Shown: piece after piece, positions 1 to 10,278 of the stretch
Layout: each line of letters opens with the position of its first letter
Position numbering within the stretch: position 1 is the first letter of the stretch
Source of the DNA: Mycolicibacterium chitae
Lineage (GTDB): Bacteria > Actinomycetota > Actinomycetes > Mycobacteriales > Mycobacteriaceae
Direction of reading: 5' to 3'
Length of the DNA stretch: 64,000 nt
NCBI RefSeq assembly: GCF_900637205.1
Contig: NZ_LR134355.1
Location: 1,054,001-1,118,000, forward strand
Translations under genes and position numbers: made by a program
The notes under the pieces: model-generated
What the model was told of the DNA's origin: nothing
The model's database searches: none
The model's input: the letters and a program-made list of their open reading frames with translations, nothing else

Positions 1-977
<977 letters not shown>

Positions 978-1018
978 GGGAGCCCTTCGGTCGTGAATTG
1001 GATGGTTACGGAAGCGAT

Positions 1019-2071
1019 CTACGGCAGCGGGTAGGCCGCGGTCTTGTCCCCGGTGAAGTTCACCGCGGAGTATTCGTTGAGCTTGGACAGCCGGTGGTAG
1101 GCCTCGATCATGCGCACGGTGCCGGACTTGGACCGCATGACGATCGAGTGGGTGGTGCAGCCGCCGCCGAAGAACCGGACGCCCTTGAGCAGGTCGCCGT
1201 CGGTGACGCCGGTGGCGCAGAAGAAGACGTTCTCGCCGGACACCAGGTCCTTGGTGCTCAGCACGCGGTCCAGGTCGTGGCCGCGGTCCAGGGCGCGCTG
1301 GCGCTCCTCGTCGTCGGTGGGGGCCAGGGTGGCCTGGATCTCGCCGCCCATACAGCGGATGGCCGCGGCGGTGATGATGCCCTCGGGGGTGCCGCCGATG
1401 CCGACCAGCAGGTCGGTGCCGGACTCCGGCCGGCACGCCGAGATGGCGCCGGCCACGTCGCCGTCGGAGATCAGCCGGATGCGCGCGCCGGCCTCGCGGA
1501 CGTCGGCCATCAGCTTCGCGTGCCGCGGCCGGTCCAGGATGCAGACGGTGATGTCGGAGACCGAGGCCTTGCGGACCTTGGCGATGCGCTGGATGTTCGC
1601 CGCGATGGGCGAGGTGATATCGATGAACTCGGCCACGTCCGGGCCGGCGGCGATCTTGTTCATGTAGAACACCGCCGACGGGTCGAACATGGCGCCGCGC
1701 TCGGCCACCGCCAGCACGGAGATGGCGTTCGGCATGCCCTTGCTCATCAGGGTGGTGCCGTCGATGGGGTCGACGGCGAAGTCGCAGTCGGGCCCGTCGC
1801 CGTTGCCGACCTCCTCGCCGTTGTAGAGCATCGGGGCGTTGTCCTTCTCGCCCTCGCCGATGACCACGACGCCGCGCATCGACACGGAGTTGACCAGTTC
1901 GCGCATGGCGTCGACGGCCGCGCCGTCACCGCCTTCCTTGTCGCCGCGTCCCACCCAGCGGCCGGCGGCCATGGCCCCGGCCTCGGTGACCCGCACCAAT
2001 TCCAGGGCGAGGTTGCGGTCGGGAGCCTCGCGGCGCTTGGGCTGGGCTGATGTGGCGGCACCGTCAGTCAT
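1019..2071 (-). CDS. glpX: Class II fructose-1,6-bisphosphatase GlpX
   Basis: Dephosphorylates fructose-1,6-bisphosphate to fructose-6-phosphate, the committed gluconeogenic step; in mycobacteria this class II enzyme is the main FBPase. 350 residues, normal for the family. Diagnostic motifs seen are [30 protein letters not shown] and the metal/phosphate motif DPIDGTT near residue 100, followed by [12 protein letters not shown]. The frame stays open far upstream, but the ATG giving [10 protein letters not shown] was chosen because homology begins soon after it and because the divergent DUF4245 gene has its promoter just beyond. Sits beside fumarase as in M. tuberculosis (Rv1099c). Confidence 0.96.
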   Translation of the reverse strand: MTDGAATSAQPKRREAPDRNLALELVRVTEAGAMAAGRWVGRGDKEGGDGAAVDAMRELVNSVSMRGVVVIGEGEKDNAPMLYNGEEVGNGDGPDCDFAVDPIDGTTLMSKGMPNAISVLAVAERGAMFDPSAVFYMNKIAAGPDVAEFIDITSPIAANIQRIAKVRKASVSDITVCILDRPRHAKLMADVREAGARIRLISDGDVAGAISACRPESGTDLLVGIGGTPEGIITAAAIRCMGGEIQATLAPTDDEERQRALDRGHDLDRVLSTKDLVSGENVFFCATGVTDGDLLKGVRFFGGGCTTHSIVMRSKSGTVRMIEAYHRLSKLNEYSAVNFTGDKTAAYPLP

Positions 2072-2113
2072 GTGCGTGATTGTCCCAGAAGAGGGTCTGC
2101 GATTGGGAGCTGG

Positions 2114-2119
2114 GATACT
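2114..2119 (+). promoter_or_regulatory. Putative -10 box of a leaderless transcript (DUF4245 gene)
   Basis: The hexamer GATACT lies 6 nt before the GTG at 2126, the spacing expected when transcription starts on the start codon. It differs from TANNNT only at the first base. It lies in the 54-bp gap between divergent glpX and the DUF4245 gene. Confidence 0.5.
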
Positions 2120-2125
2120 GGTGGG

Positions 2126-2827
2126 GTGACTACCCCAGGACCAGAGCCGACCGAGGCCGCCGATTCGGCGACCCCGCAGCCGCCGGCGGCCGGTGGACCA
2201 GGGGTTCCGCACCCGAAGGAGGCCAAACCGCGGGTGCTGCAGGACGGCCGGGACATGTTCTGGTCGATGGCGCCGCTGATTGTCGCCTGCATCGTGCTGG
2301 CAGGGCTGCTCGGCATGTGTTCGTTCCAGGCCAGCGGGCCCACGATGGGCAACATCCCCAGCTATGACGCGGTCGGCGCGCTGCAGGCCGACGCCGAGAC
2401 CATGGCCTTCCCGATCCGGCTTCCCGCCGTCCCCGAGGATTGGCAGTCCAACTCCGGGCGCCGCGGCGGCCTCGAGGCCGCCCGCACCGACCCGGACACC
2501 GGCGCCCAGGTGCGCGCGCTGGTGTCCACCGTCGGCTACATCACCGGTGCCGGGCACTACCTGAGCCTGAGCCAGAGCGACGCCGACGAGGCCCGGCTGG
2601 TCGCCTCGATCCAGCCCGACGTGGTCCCGACGGGCACGGTCGACGTCGACGGGTTGACCTGGGTGGTCTACGACGGCGGCGAGCGCGACGAGCCGGTGTG
2701 GACGGCGCTGCTGCCGGCCCCGCAGGGCCAGACGCAGCTGGCGATCACCGGTGCCGGCACTGTTGACGAGTTCCGTACGCTGGCCAGGGCGACGCAGTCG
2801 CAGGCGCCGCTGGTCCCGCGGGCCTGA
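2126..2827 (+). CDS. DUF4245 single-pass membrane protein
   Basis: Conserved actinobacterial protein of unknown function, matching M. tuberculosis Rv1100 by position next to glpX. 233 residues: a Pro/Ala-rich cytosolic N-terminus (1-35), one hydrophobic segment (about 49-65, [20 protein letters not shown]) and an extracytoplasmic DUF4245 domain with the typical PVPEDW-like segment ([16 protein letters not shown]) and a terminal [14 protein letters not shown]. The GTG at 2126 is preferred over an in-frame ATG at 2072, because a -10-like hexamer sits 6 nt before it and the upstream extension is not protein-like. Divergent from glpX. Confidence 0.82.
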   Translation: MTTPGPEPTEAADSATPQPPAAGGPGVPHPKEAKPRVLQDGRDMFWSMAPLIVACIVLAGLLGMCSFQASGPTMGNIPSYDAVGALQADAETMAFPIRLPAVPEDWQSNSGRRGGLEAARTDPDTGAQVRALVSTVGYITGAGHYLSLSQSDADEARLVASIQPDVVPTGTVDVDGLTWVVYDGGERDEPVWTALLPAPQGQTQLAITGAGTVDEFRTLARATQSQAPLVPRA

Positions 2828-2856
2828 GCCGAGCAGTACCCGCCGAGAGGAGCACC

Positions 2857-3657
2857 GTGAGCGCAGCACCGGAGGCAGATCTCAGCGGGTGGACCTGTGA
2901 ACCCTTCACCGGCGGCGGGCTCAGCTACGACGTCTACCGCAAGGGCGAGGGCCCCGGCGTGGTGCTCATCCCGGAGATGCCGGGGCTGCATCCGGGCGTG
3001 CTGGCCCTGGGAAATCACCTGGTGGACAACGGCTTCACGATCGCGGCGCCGTCGCTGTACGGCACCCCCGGCGCGGCAATCGGACCGGGCACGGTGGTCA
3101 CGCTGCTGAAGGGCTGCGTGGTCAAGGAATTCGCCGCGTTCGCCACCAACAAGAAGCGCCCGATCAGCGACTTCCTGCGGGCGCTGGCGCGCGATCTCAA
3201 CGACAAGACTCCCGGCAAGGGCGTCGGCGTCATCGGCCAGTGCTTCTCCGGCGGGTTCGCGTTGGCCGCCGCCGTCGACGACGCGGTGCTGGCACCGGTG
3301 CTGAGTCAGCCGTCGCTGCCGCTGCCGTTGACCCCCAAGCAGCGCCGCGACCCGGGGGTTTCCGAGGACGAGTTGCGGATCGTGGAGAAGCGGGCCGCCG
3401 AAGAGGGCCTGTGTGCCCTGGGCCTGCGCTTCAGCGAGGACCCGATGTCGCCGGGCGCGCGGTTCCAGACGCTCAAGGCGCGCCTGGGTGACGCCTTCGA
3501 GGTCATCGAGATCAATTCCGCCCCGGGCAATCCCACCGGGCTGAGCCGGATGGCGCATTCGGTGCTCACCGATCAGGTGCGCGAGCGCGACGGCCACCCC
3601 GCCTACGAGGCGCGCCGGCGGACCGTGGAGTTCCTCAAGAATCGGCTGACGCCGTAG
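2857..3657 (+). CDS. Dienelactone hydrolase family protein
   Basis: Alpha/beta hydrolase of the dienelactone-hydrolase (DLH) type, which uses a Cys-Asp-His triad to open lactone or ester substrates. 266 residues. The nucleophile elbow reads GQCFSGG with Cys129; the acid is probably the Asp in FSEDPMSPG and the base the His in MAHSVLT near the C-terminus. The GTG start is preceded by the purine-rich site GAGAGGAG. It lies 29 bp after the DUF4245 gene on the same strand, so may be co-transcribed. Its 3' end overlaps the convergent permease gene by 23 bp. The true substrate cannot be read from the sequence. Confidence 0.85.
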   Translation: MSAAPEADLSGWTCEPFTGGGLSYDVYRKGEGPGVVLIPEMPGLHPGVLALGNHLVDNGFTIAAPSLYGTPGAAIGPGTVVTLLKGCVVKEFAAFATNKKRPISDFLRALARDLNDKTPGKGVGVIGQCFSGGFALAAAVDDAVLAPVLSQPSLPLPLTPKQRRDPGVSEDELRIVEKRAAEEGLCALGLRFSEDPMSPGARFQTLKARLGDAFEVIEINSAPGNPTGLSRMAHSVLTDQVRERDGHPAYEARRRTVEFLKNRLTP

Positions 3658-4822
3658 CCGGTGCCGGTGTGGCCGTCGCCGTGCGGCCGAACGGCCACCA
3701 GCGTTTCCAGAACGGTTCCTTGCGTTCGGCCTCGTCGTCCTCGTCGTCATCCGACTCGTCCAGTGGGGCGCCCTTGTAGACGGCCAGGTACACGCTGATG
3801 GTGGTGACGATGACGATCATCAGCACCGGGCCGAGCACGATGCCGACGAAACCGAACATCTTCAGCCCGGCGAAGACCGACAGCAACATCAGTGCCGGGT
3901 GCAGGTGCGCGCTCTTGGGGACCAGGAACGGGCGCAGCACGTTGTCGATGTTGGTGACCACCACCAGGTGGAACACGACGACGAAGATGCCGCCGACGAC
4001 GTTGCCGAACAACGCCATGCCGATGCCCAGCGGGATGGTCACGATGCCGGCGCCCAGCGGGATGAACGACAGCGCGCTCAAGAAGATGACGAACATGAAG
4101 AAGCCGTCGTGCAGACCGGCGATGTACAGCGAGATCGCGGCCGCGACACCCTGACACACGGCGATGATGAACTGCCCTCGCACGGTGGCGGTGACCATGG
4201 CTCCGACCTTGGCCAGGTAGATGTTCGACACGTCCGGCCCCAGCGGATTGAGATCGCGGAACAGCGCGAGCACCTTCTCGCCGTTGGTGAGCAACGCCAG
4301 GAACACGTACAGGAAGATGATGGCCGAGGTGATGACCATCGCGATGCTGCCCACCGAGTCCCGGGCGACGCCCAGCGCCATCTCACCGACGTTCTGACCG
4401 ATCCGGGTGATTGTGCCCTGCACCGATTCCGGGGTCAGTTCGATATTCATGAACGGCACCTTGGCCAATATCTCGTTGGCGGTGTCCAGCAGCCGCTTGC
4501 CCAACTCGGTGAGGTCGGTGTTCGCCATCCAGTGGCTGATGCCGTTGACCATCTGACCGATCTGCACCACCGCGAGGAAGACGATGCCGCTCAACGGTGC
4601 CGCGACGATGGCGATCGCCGCCAACAGGGTGGCCGTCGCGGACAGGCCCACGCTGTAGCGGGCCCGCAGCCGGGAGTAGATGGGCCGGAACAGATACGCC
4701 AGCACCGCAGCCATCGCGATCAGCACCAGGTAGCTGCGCAGGAAATAGGCGCCGAACGCCAGCGCGATGACCGTCAGGACGGCCAGGACGCGCTTCTGCG
4801 TCAGCGTGAACTCGTTGAGCAT
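3635..4822 (-). CDS. AI-2E family (PerM/UPF0118) permease
   Basis: Integral membrane protein of the AI-2E exporter/PerM family, 395 residues with about eight hydrophobic segments. Early segments form a hairpin (VLTVIALAFGAYFLRSYLVL); the C-terminal half carries LSALSFIPLGAGIVTIPLGIG and a final helix ending in VVTTISVYLAVYKG. An acidic stretch (ESDDDEDDEAE) and a basic, Ala/Pro/Thr-rich tail finish the protein. The ATG giving MLNEFTLTQKR is chosen; the frame extends upstream without protein-like sequence. M. tuberculosis Rv1101c is the positional equivalent. It follows the SDR gene by 25 bp, so it may be the last gene of the minus-strand operon, though TAGGAT 8 nt before the ATG could give it its own promoter. 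Confidence 0.88.
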   Translation of the reverse strand: MLNEFTLTQKRVLAVLTVIALAFGAYFLRSYLVLIAMAAVLAYLFRPIYSRLRARYSVGLSATATLLAAIAIVAAPLSGIVFLAVVQIGQMVNGISHWMANTDLTELGKRLLDTANEILAKVPFMNIELTPESVQGTITRIGQNVGEMALGVARDSVGSIAMVITSAIIFLYVFLALLTNGEKVLALFRDLNPLGPDVSNIYLAKVGAMVTATVRGQFIIAVCQGVAAAISLYIAGLHDGFFMFVIFLSALSFIPLGAGIVTIPLGIGMALFGNVVGGIFVVVFHLVVVTNIDNVLRPFLVPKSAHLHPALMLLSVFAGLKMFGFVGIVLGPVLMIVIVTTISVYLAVYKGAPLDESDDDEDDEAERKEPFWKRWWPFGRTATATPAPATASADS

Positions 4823-4847
4823 CGGCTGTGATCCTATGCGGAAATCG

Positions 4848-5612
4848 TTACTGCGCAGCGAGCTTTGCGATGTGGGCGGCGATGTCGGGATAACGCTTGA
4901 GGTGTGCGCCGCCGTTGATGTCAAGGACCTCACCGGTGATCCAGGACGCTTTGGGGGAGACCAAGAACGCCACCGCGTCCGCGATGTCCTGCGGGGTGCC
5001 GGTGCGGCCCAGCGCGGTGTTCTCGGTGTACTCCTCGACGACCCCGGGAACCAGCGCGGCGCCCTCGGTCAGCGGGGTGTGCACGAAACCGGGGGCCACG
5101 GCGTTGACCCGGATGCCCCGCGGGCCCAGTTCCAGCGCCGCGACCTCGGTGAGCATCGCCAGGCCGGCCTTGGCCGCGCAGTAGGCGCTCATCCCGATCG
5201 CGGGCTGGCGGGCGTTCAGCGACGCCAGCGACACGATCACCCCGCCGGCCGACATCCGTGGTGCGGCGTGTTTGAGGACGATGAAGCCGCCGGTGAGGCA
5301 CACGTCGACGACCTCGCGGAACTGCTCGACGGCCAGATCGGCGATCACCCCGAATCCGGAGAAGCCCGCGCAGTTGATCACGGCGTCCGGCGGTGCCGCG
5401 GTGGCGAACAGGTGCTGCACCGAGGCTTCGTCGGTGACCTCGACCGGTGCCGCGGTGTGCGGGTCGCCGAGTTCGGCGGCGCGCTGCCGGGCGGCGTCGA
5501 GGTTGCGGTCGGCGAGCGTGACGACATGGCCGTCGGCGGCCAGCGTCTGTGCGGTGGCCCAACCGATTCCGGAGGCGGCACCGATGACGACGGCGTGTGC
5601 GGGGTTGCTCAC
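4848..5612 (-). CDS. Short-chain dehydrogenase/reductase
   Basis: Classical SDR oxidoreductase, 254 residues, NAD(P)-dependent. Cofactor motif GAASGIG near residues 11-17, ADRN acidic residue after beta-2 suggesting NAD(H) preference, NCAGFSG, catalytic Ser in VSLASLN and YxxxK as YCAAK. The C-terminus has the usual LDINGGAH. The GTG start overlaps the stop codon of the upstream epimerase gene by 4 nt (GTGA), which implies translational coupling and a common pathway. Through the epimerase promoter it would fall under the KstR-type box at 6692, so an alcohol/ketone step in sterol or lipid breakdown is a reasonable but unproven guess. Confidence 0.88.
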   Translation of the reverse strand: MSNPAHAVVIGAASGIGWATAQTLAADGHVVTLADRNLDAARQRAAELGDPHTAAPVEVTDEASVQHLFATAAPPDAVINCAGFSGFGVIADLAVEQFREVVDVCLTGGFIVLKHAAPRMSAGGVIVSLASLNARQPAIGMSAYCAAKAGLAMLTEVAALELGPRGIRVNAVAPGFVHTPLTEGAALVPGVVEEYTENTALGRTGTPQDIADAVAFLVSPKASWITGEVLDINGGAHLKRYPDIAAHIAKLAAQ

Positions 5613-6664
5613 AGGTGCTCCGGACTCGGGTCGCCCCATTTGGCTGCGATGGCCCCCCACGGGTCGGCATAGGGCCCCTCGGCCCGGTAGTAGGGCGCGC
5701 GCCGCTGGAGGATCGCGTGCGCCAGCGGCGCAGCCAGCCGCAGCAGCGGCCGCTTCCACCCCGTCCGTTCGGCGGTCTCGATCAACAGGTCAGGCCACGA
5801 ATGATGTTGGAAGCCAAGAGCTTCCTGGGACCGCGTGGTGTCCATCCAGTCGGTGGCGAACCAGTCGGTATCGCTGTTCGGGTTGCCCTTGAGGCCGACG
5901 GGCAGGCCGCCGACCAGCCCCATGGCCGCGGCCACCGCCGAACCGACATCGCCCTGCAGCAGGCGGTGAGAATCGTCGCCGCCGATCAGCAACGTCTCGC
6001 CGAGGACGGGGGCGGTGGTCGCCGCCGCGAAGGCCCGCGCGACATCGCGGACATCGACCGTGCTCAGCCGGTTGTCGGTGGGCAGCAGACCTTCGAAGTA
6101 CATGTTGTCGAAGTTCATCAGCCCGGCGACCTCGACGGTCATCACGCCGCCGAGACGCAGGATCACCCAGTCCAGTTCGGCCGCGCGCACCAGTCGCTCC
6201 GACGCCAGCTTGTGCGCGCCGTAGAGATCCGACGGGTTGGGCGGGGTGTCCGAGGTCAGCAGGTCGGTGATTCTGTGCGGGTTGCGGGCGCCGTAGACCG
6301 CGATGCTGGAGGCCTGCACGAACCGCGGGGGTGTTGCTTGTTTGGCCGCCGCGGCCAGTAGGTGGCCGGTTGCGTCGACGTTGACCTTGCGCGCCAGCTC
6401 CCGGCGGGCGTAGATCAGCGGCGGGATGACGGCGGCCAGGTGGATGACGGCCTCGGGGGCGACGTTGCTGATCAGGTTGTCGACGGCGGCCGGGTCGGTG
6501 AGGTCGGCGTAGCGCACCTCCACGCCCGACGGCAGCTTGGCCGCGGCCTCCCGGTTGGCCGGGATGTCCAGGTCGCTGGCGACGACTTTCCGCCCGTCGG
6601 CGGCCAACTGCCGCACCGTTGCGGATCCGACCAGGCCGAACGCCCCGGTGACAAGGACCGTCAT
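5609..6664 (-). CDS. NAD-dependent epimerase/dehydratase family protein
   Basis: Extended SDR, 351 residues. N-terminal Rossmann motif TGAFGLVG (residues 6-13), acidic ASDLD after beta-2, and the catalytic YxxxK as YGAHK in PSDLYGAHKLASERL. The family covers sugar epimerases, 3-beta-hydroxysteroid dehydrogenases and NADPH reductases, and the exact substrate is not evident. A purine-rich GAGGGGGAGG precedes the ATG. A site matching the KstR consensus lies 28 bp upstream of the start, and the gene is coupled to a second dehydrogenase, which argues for a role in steroid or branched-lipid catabolism rather than cell-wall sugar synthesis. The N-terminal half is much better conserved-looking than the C-terminus. 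Confidence 0.83.
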   Translation of the reverse strand: MTVLVTGAFGLVGSATVRQLAADGRKVVASDLDIPANREAAAKLPSGVEVRYADLTDPAAVDNLISNVAPEAVIHLAAVIPPLIYARRELARKVNVDATGHLLAAAAKQATPPRFVQASSIAVYGARNPHRITDLLTSDTPPNPSDLYGAHKLASERLVRAAELDWVILRLGGVMTVEVAGLMNFDNMYFEGLLPTDNRLSTVDVRDVARAFAAATTAPVLGETLLIGGDDSHRLLQGDVGSAVAAAMGLVGGLPVGLKGNPNSDTDWFATDWMDTTRSQEALGFQHHSWPDLLIETAERTGWKRPLLRLAAPLAHAILQRRAPYYRAEGPYADPWGAIAAKWGDPSPEHL

Positions 6665-6691
6665 GGATTGCCTCCCCCTCGTTGGCTGACA

Positions 6692-6705
6692 TAGAACACG
6701 TTGCA
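6692..6705. promoter_or_regulatory. KstR-type operator upstream of the epimerase-SDR operon
   Basis: TAGAACACGTTGCA matches every fixed position of the published KstR consensus TnnAACnnGTTnnA. KstR is the TetR-family repressor of mycobacterial cholesterol catabolism. The site lies in the 65-bp gap between the formylglycine-generating-enzyme stop and the epimerase start, 28 bp before the ATG. Binding is inferred, not shown. Confidence 0.68.
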
Positions 6706-6729
6706 GGAATCATTGCCTACCGGCAACGC

Positions 6730-7734
6730 CTACGCCAGGGTGGCGGGGTCGGTGTCGTCGCGGCGGAGGCACCGGAATCCGATATGGCTCATCCCGGTAT
6801 CGATCATCTGGGGGCGCCGCGCCGCGGGGCGGTAGCGCAGGCAGTAGCTGTCGGCGCACAGGAACGATCCGCCCTTGATCACCTTGCGGGGGACCTTGAA
6901 CTGCGGCTGGTTCGGGTCGTAACTGTCTGCGGCGCAGCAGGAGTGGCTGTCGCGGTCACCCGTGTACCAGTCGGTGGTCCATTCCCACACGTTGCCGGCC
7001 ATGTCGAACAGGCCGTAGTCGTTGGGGGCGAAGCTGCCCACCGGTGCGGCCTGCCCGTAGCCGGTCTCGGGCAGATAGGGAAATTCGCCGTGCCAGTAGT
7101 TGGCCAGCCGCTGGCCGGGGCGTTCGGGTTCGTCGCCCCAGGTGTAGACGGCCCCGGGTCGGCCGCCGCGGGCCGCGACTTCCCATTCGGTCTCGGTGGG
7201 CAGGTCCAGGCCGGCCCAGGCGGCGTAGGCCGCGGCGTCCTCGAAGGCGATGTGCACGACGGGGTGGTTCTCGCGGCCGCGCAACCCCGAACGCGGGCCG
7301 CGGGGGTGGTTCCAGCAGGCGCCCGGGGTCCAGGCCCACCATTGCTGAAGGTGGCGAAGGTCGACAGGCCCCGGCGTGCGGTGGAACACCATCGACCCGG
7401 GTTGCAGGTTCTCCGGCGGCGCACCCGGATAGTCCTCGGGGTTCAGTGGGCGCTCGGCGACGGTGAGATGGCCGGTCGCTGCGACGAATTCGGCGAACTC
7501 GGCGTTCGTCACCTGATTGCGCTGCATCCAGAAGCCGGCTGTCGTGATGGCGCGGGCCGGCGCCTCCTCGGGATAGTGCTGGTCGGAGCCCACGACGGTG
7601 GTCTGCGGCGGGATCCACACCAGTTCTTCGCCGAGACCGACGTATTGCCGGAAGCTACTCGCACTTTCCGGCGCAAAGGTGGGTTTGGGCGTCTCGGGGG
7701 CGGGGTCAGGGGAAGACACGGGACCAGTCGTCAC
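6730..7734 (-). CDS. Formylglycine-generating enzyme (sulfatase-activating, SUMF1 family)
   Basis: Copper-dependent oxidase that converts the active-site cysteine of type I sulfatases to C-alpha-formylglycine. 334 residues. The C-terminal core has GGSFLCADSYCLRYRPAAR, in which the two catalytic copper-binding cysteines of the family are both present (C-x4-C), followed by HIGFRC. Also typical are QVTNAEFAEFV, NHPVVHIAFEDAAAYAAW, PTETEWEVAARGG and GNVWEWTTDWY. The GTG start overlaps the upstream HAD gene by 29 bp. It lies two genes downstream of a sulfatase that has the matching CTAGR target, so the two very likely form an enzyme-maturase pair. An ergothioneine-type EgtB is excluded because the iron-binding DinB part is missing and the two Cys are present. 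Confidence 0.93.
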   Translation of the reverse strand: MTTGPVSSPDPAPETPKPTFAPESASSFRQYVGLGEELVWIPPQTTVVGSDQHYPEEAPARAITTAGFWMQRNQVTNAEFAEFVAATGHLTVAERPLNPEDYPGAPPENLQPGSMVFHRTPGPVDLRHLQQWWAWTPGACWNHPRGPRSGLRGRENHPVVHIAFEDAAAYAAWAGLDLPTETEWEVAARGGRPGAVYTWGDEPERPGQRLANYWHGEFPYLPETGYGQAAPVGSFAPNDYGLFDMAGNVWEWTTDWYTGDRDSHSCCAADSYDPNQPQFKVPRKVIKGGSFLCADSYCLRYRPAARRPQMIDTGMSHIGFRCLRRDDTDPATLA

Positions 7735-8614
7735 GCATGCTCGCTAGAGTCCAGCCCTGCGCGGCAGCCCGCTCCAGTGCTTCTTCGGCCCCTGTGGCGT
7801 AGGCGAATTCGCGCTCGGCGTCGTCGTGGGCCACCAGCAGGGCCATCGAGGGCGCGGCGCCACCGCGGGTGTAGTCCAGCATGGCGATGTCGCCGTTGGA
7901 GTTACCGGCGGCGAAGATCGGGCGGCGGCCGACCCGGCCCCAGATGCGCACCGGCTTCACCGGCCCGTCGTCGAGGAACTCCGGACGGTTGCTGGTGCGC
8001 AGCTGCCCGTCGGTGAAGTCCAGGCCGACCGAACTGCCGATCACCCGCTCCGGCGGGATGCCGTACATCCGCTGCGTCACCGGGCGCATGAAGTCGCGGC
8101 CACCGCCGGAGGCGATGTAGTTGGTGAACCCGTTGCCTTCGAGGAAACGCAGCAGCTCGATCATCGGCGCGTAGCCACAGTCGGTGTAGGCCCGGCCCAG
8201 GCTGGGATGCTGCGCGTCGGTGAAGAACGCCGCGACGCGCTGGGCGTGTTCTTCCACGGTCAACCCCTGATAGGCCGAAAAAATCGCGGCAGCAAGTGTT
8301 TTGAGATCCGTGTCGTCGCCGTTGTAGTGCTTGGTCACGGCGTCGCCGAACCAGGCCAAATCGCCGCCGGCGGCCGCCCGGTACGGCGTCTGCGCCGCCA
8401 GTTCCGGATCGGCCGCGGCCTGCTCGGCGAGCCGACGGACCAGGAAATCCAGCTGGATGTAGGCCGGTTTCTCACACCACAGCGTGCCGTCGTTGTCGAA
8501 CACCGCGACCCGGTCCTCGGGCGCCACGAAGCCCCGGCCGCCCGGGGTGGTCACCGCGCTCACGAACTCGACGATCGCCGACTTCGCGGGACCGTCGACC
8601 CAGCTTGGCAGCAT
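7706..8614 (-). CDS. HAD-superfamily hydrolase (phosphoserine-phosphatase-like)
   Basis: Haloacid-dehalogenase-fold phosphohydrolase, 302 residues. Motif I is VAVFDNDGTLW (nucleophile Asp and acid/base Asp about residue 41), motif II the Ser/Gly-rich ASGGGRDFM, and motif III/IV the AAGNSNGDIAMLDY acidic loop. The ATG directly abuts the stop of the upstream sulfatase, and its end overlaps the downstream formylglycine-generating enzyme, so all three form one tight operon. Its job beside a sulfatase is unclear; it could release phosphate from a product or repair a by-product. The name phosphoserine phosphatase should not be taken literally. Confidence 0.86.
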   Translation of the reverse strand: MLPSWVDGPAKSAIVEFVSAVTTPGGRGFVAPEDRVAVFDNDGTLWCEKPAYIQLDFLVRRLAEQAAADPELAAQTPYRAAAGGDLAWFGDAVTKHYNGDDTDLKTLAAAIFSAYQGLTVEEHAQRVAAFFTDAQHPSLGRAYTDCGYAPMIELLRFLEGNGFTNYIASGGGRDFMRPVTQRMYGIPPERVIGSSVGLDFTDGQLRTSNRPEFLDDGPVKPVRIWGRVGRRPIFAAGNSNGDIAMLDYTRGGAAPSMALLVAHDDAEREFAYATGAEEALERAAAQGWTLASMRDDWSRVFP

Positions 8615-10168
8615 CTAGTCGGCCGCCAGGAACGAATGCAACTTCTGCACCGCGTGATTGATGGTGAACGACGCCGCCTCCTGCCGCGGCGGGAATTCCT
8701 TGAAGGTCTCGAGGAACTGCGTGACGATCCCGCTGCCGTAGAAGGCGATGAAGTCGTGGTCGAGCCACCAGTCGAAGTAGGTGTTCGAGGTGATGTCCGC
8801 GCGCTCGTAGGGATCGGTCCGCAGGTTGAAGATCTTCGGTGCGCGCAGCGGGGTGAACGGCTCCATCCAGATTTGCAGGGTGCCCGCGCAGCGCTGCTCG
8901 GCGAACACCACCTTCCAGTTGTGAAAGCGGAACCCGAGCACGTCGCAGTCGTCGGAGAAATAGATGAACCCCTTGCGCGGGCTCTGGTCCACCTCGCCGG
9001 TGAGGTAGGGCAGCAGATTGAACGCGTCGAGGTGGACCTTGAACTCCCTGTCCTCGCCCCGAAGCGGGATCTTGTGGCCCTTCTTCAACTTCTCGGCGAT
9101 GTCCGGTTCGCCGGCGGCGGCCAGGAAGGTGGGGAACCAGTCGTGGTGCTGGACAATCTCGTTGGAGACCACTCCCGCGGGAATCTTGCCTGGCCAGCGG
9201 ACCACCTCCGGGATGCGGAAGGCGCCCTCCCAGTTGGTGTTCTTTTCGCTGCGAAACGGCGTGGTGGCCGCGTCCGGCCAGGTGTTGGCGTGCGGGCCGT
9301 TGTCGGTGGAGTAGACGACGATGGTGTCCTCGGCGATGTCCAGTTCGTCGAGCAGATCGAGCAGTTTCCCGACGTGCTTGTCGTGGTCGACCATCGAGTC
9401 GTGGTACGGCGACTGCCAGACGCCGGCCTGTCCGAGCGACTCCGGTTTGGTGTGCGTGCGCAGGTGCATGTGGGTGGTGTTCATCCACACGAAGAACGGG
9501 GTGTCCGCCTGCACCTGGCGCCGGATGAAGTCGACGCACGCGTCGGTGGTGTCGTCGTCGATGGTCTCCATCCGTTTCTTGGTCAACGGGCCGGTGTCCT
9601 CGATGCGCTGCCGGCCGATGGGGCCGTACTTCGGGTCGTCGGGCTCGTCGGAGACCTCGTCGGTGGCCCAGGAATGGATGACACCGCGCGGCCGCTGCAT
9701 CTCGGCCAGCACCGGGAACTGCTCCTTCTTGGGATAGTCCGGCAGCTCCGGTTCCTCCTCCACGTTGAGGTGGTAGAGATTGCCGAAGAACTCGTCGAAG
9801 CCGTGCGCGGTCGGCAGGTACTTGTTCAGATCGCCCAGGTGGTTCTTGCCGAACTGTCCGGTCGCATAACCCAACGGCTTGAGGCATTCGGCGATCGTCG
9901 GATCCTCCGGTTGCAGACCGACGTCGGCGCCGGGGAAACCCACCTTGCTCAGCCCGGTGCGGTAGACGCTCTGGCCGGTGATGAACGAGGCGCGCCCGGC
10001 GGTGCAACTCTGTTCACCGTAGGCGTCGGTGAACAGCATGCCCTCCTTGGCTATCCGGTCGATGTTGGGCGTCTGATAGCCCATCAGCCCCATGCTGTAA
10101 CAGCTGAGGTTGGAGATACCGATGTCGTCGCCCCAGATCACCAGGATGTTGGGTTTTCCCTCAGGCAT
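8615..10168 (-). CDS. Type I sulfatase (arylsulfatase family S1)
   Basis: Hydrolyses sulfate esters using a formylglycine nucleophile and calcium. 517 residues. The CxAxR maturation motif is CTAGR at residues 55-59 (within GEQSCTAGRASFITG). Metal ligands include Asp14-Asp15 (WGDDIG) and the later STDNGPHANTW; MHLRTHTK has the conserved His/Lys region. No signal peptide is visible: the protein starts MPEGKPNILVIW, directly at the sulfatase core, so it is probably cytosolic and acts on imported substrates. It is first gene of a sulfatase-HAD-FGE operon, with RBS-like GGAGGCGAGG before the ATG. The 110-bp gap upstream shows no KstR box. Substrate unknown; steroid sulfate is suggested only by context. 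Confidence 0.94.
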   Translation of the reverse strand: MPEGKPNILVIWGDDIGISNLSCYSMGLMGYQTPNIDRIAKEGMLFTDAYGEQSCTAGRASFITGQSVYRTGLSKVGFPGADVGLQPEDPTIAECLKPLGYATGQFGKNHLGDLNKYLPTAHGFDEFFGNLYHLNVEEEPELPDYPKKEQFPVLAEMQRPRGVIHSWATDEVSDEPDDPKYGPIGRQRIEDTGPLTKKRMETIDDDTTDACVDFIRRQVQADTPFFVWMNTTHMHLRTHTKPESLGQAGVWQSPYHDSMVDHDKHVGKLLDLLDELDIAEDTIVVYSTDNGPHANTWPDAATTPFRSEKNTNWEGAFRIPEVVRWPGKIPAGVVSNEIVQHHDWFPTFLAAAGEPDIAEKLKKGHKIPLRGEDREFKVHLDAFNLLPYLTGEVDQSPRKGFIYFSDDCDVLGFRFHNWKVVFAEQRCAGTLQIWMEPFTPLRAPKIFNLRTDPYERADITSNTYFDWWLDHDFIAFYGSGIVTQFLETFKEFPPRQEAASFTINHAVQKLHSFLAAD

Positions 10169-10278
10169 GGTCGGGCCTCGCCTCCGCAGACGGTGTGCAG
10201 TCGATTCGTAGACGACGCTAGTCCCGTCGGGGAAGCGATCTGGCGGAAATCAGCTGTGCATTTGGTGAATTCCCCGCA

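Noticed and set aside
10169..10278. KstR box before the sulfatase
   Set aside because: Looked for specifically; no AACnnGTT core exists in this gap.
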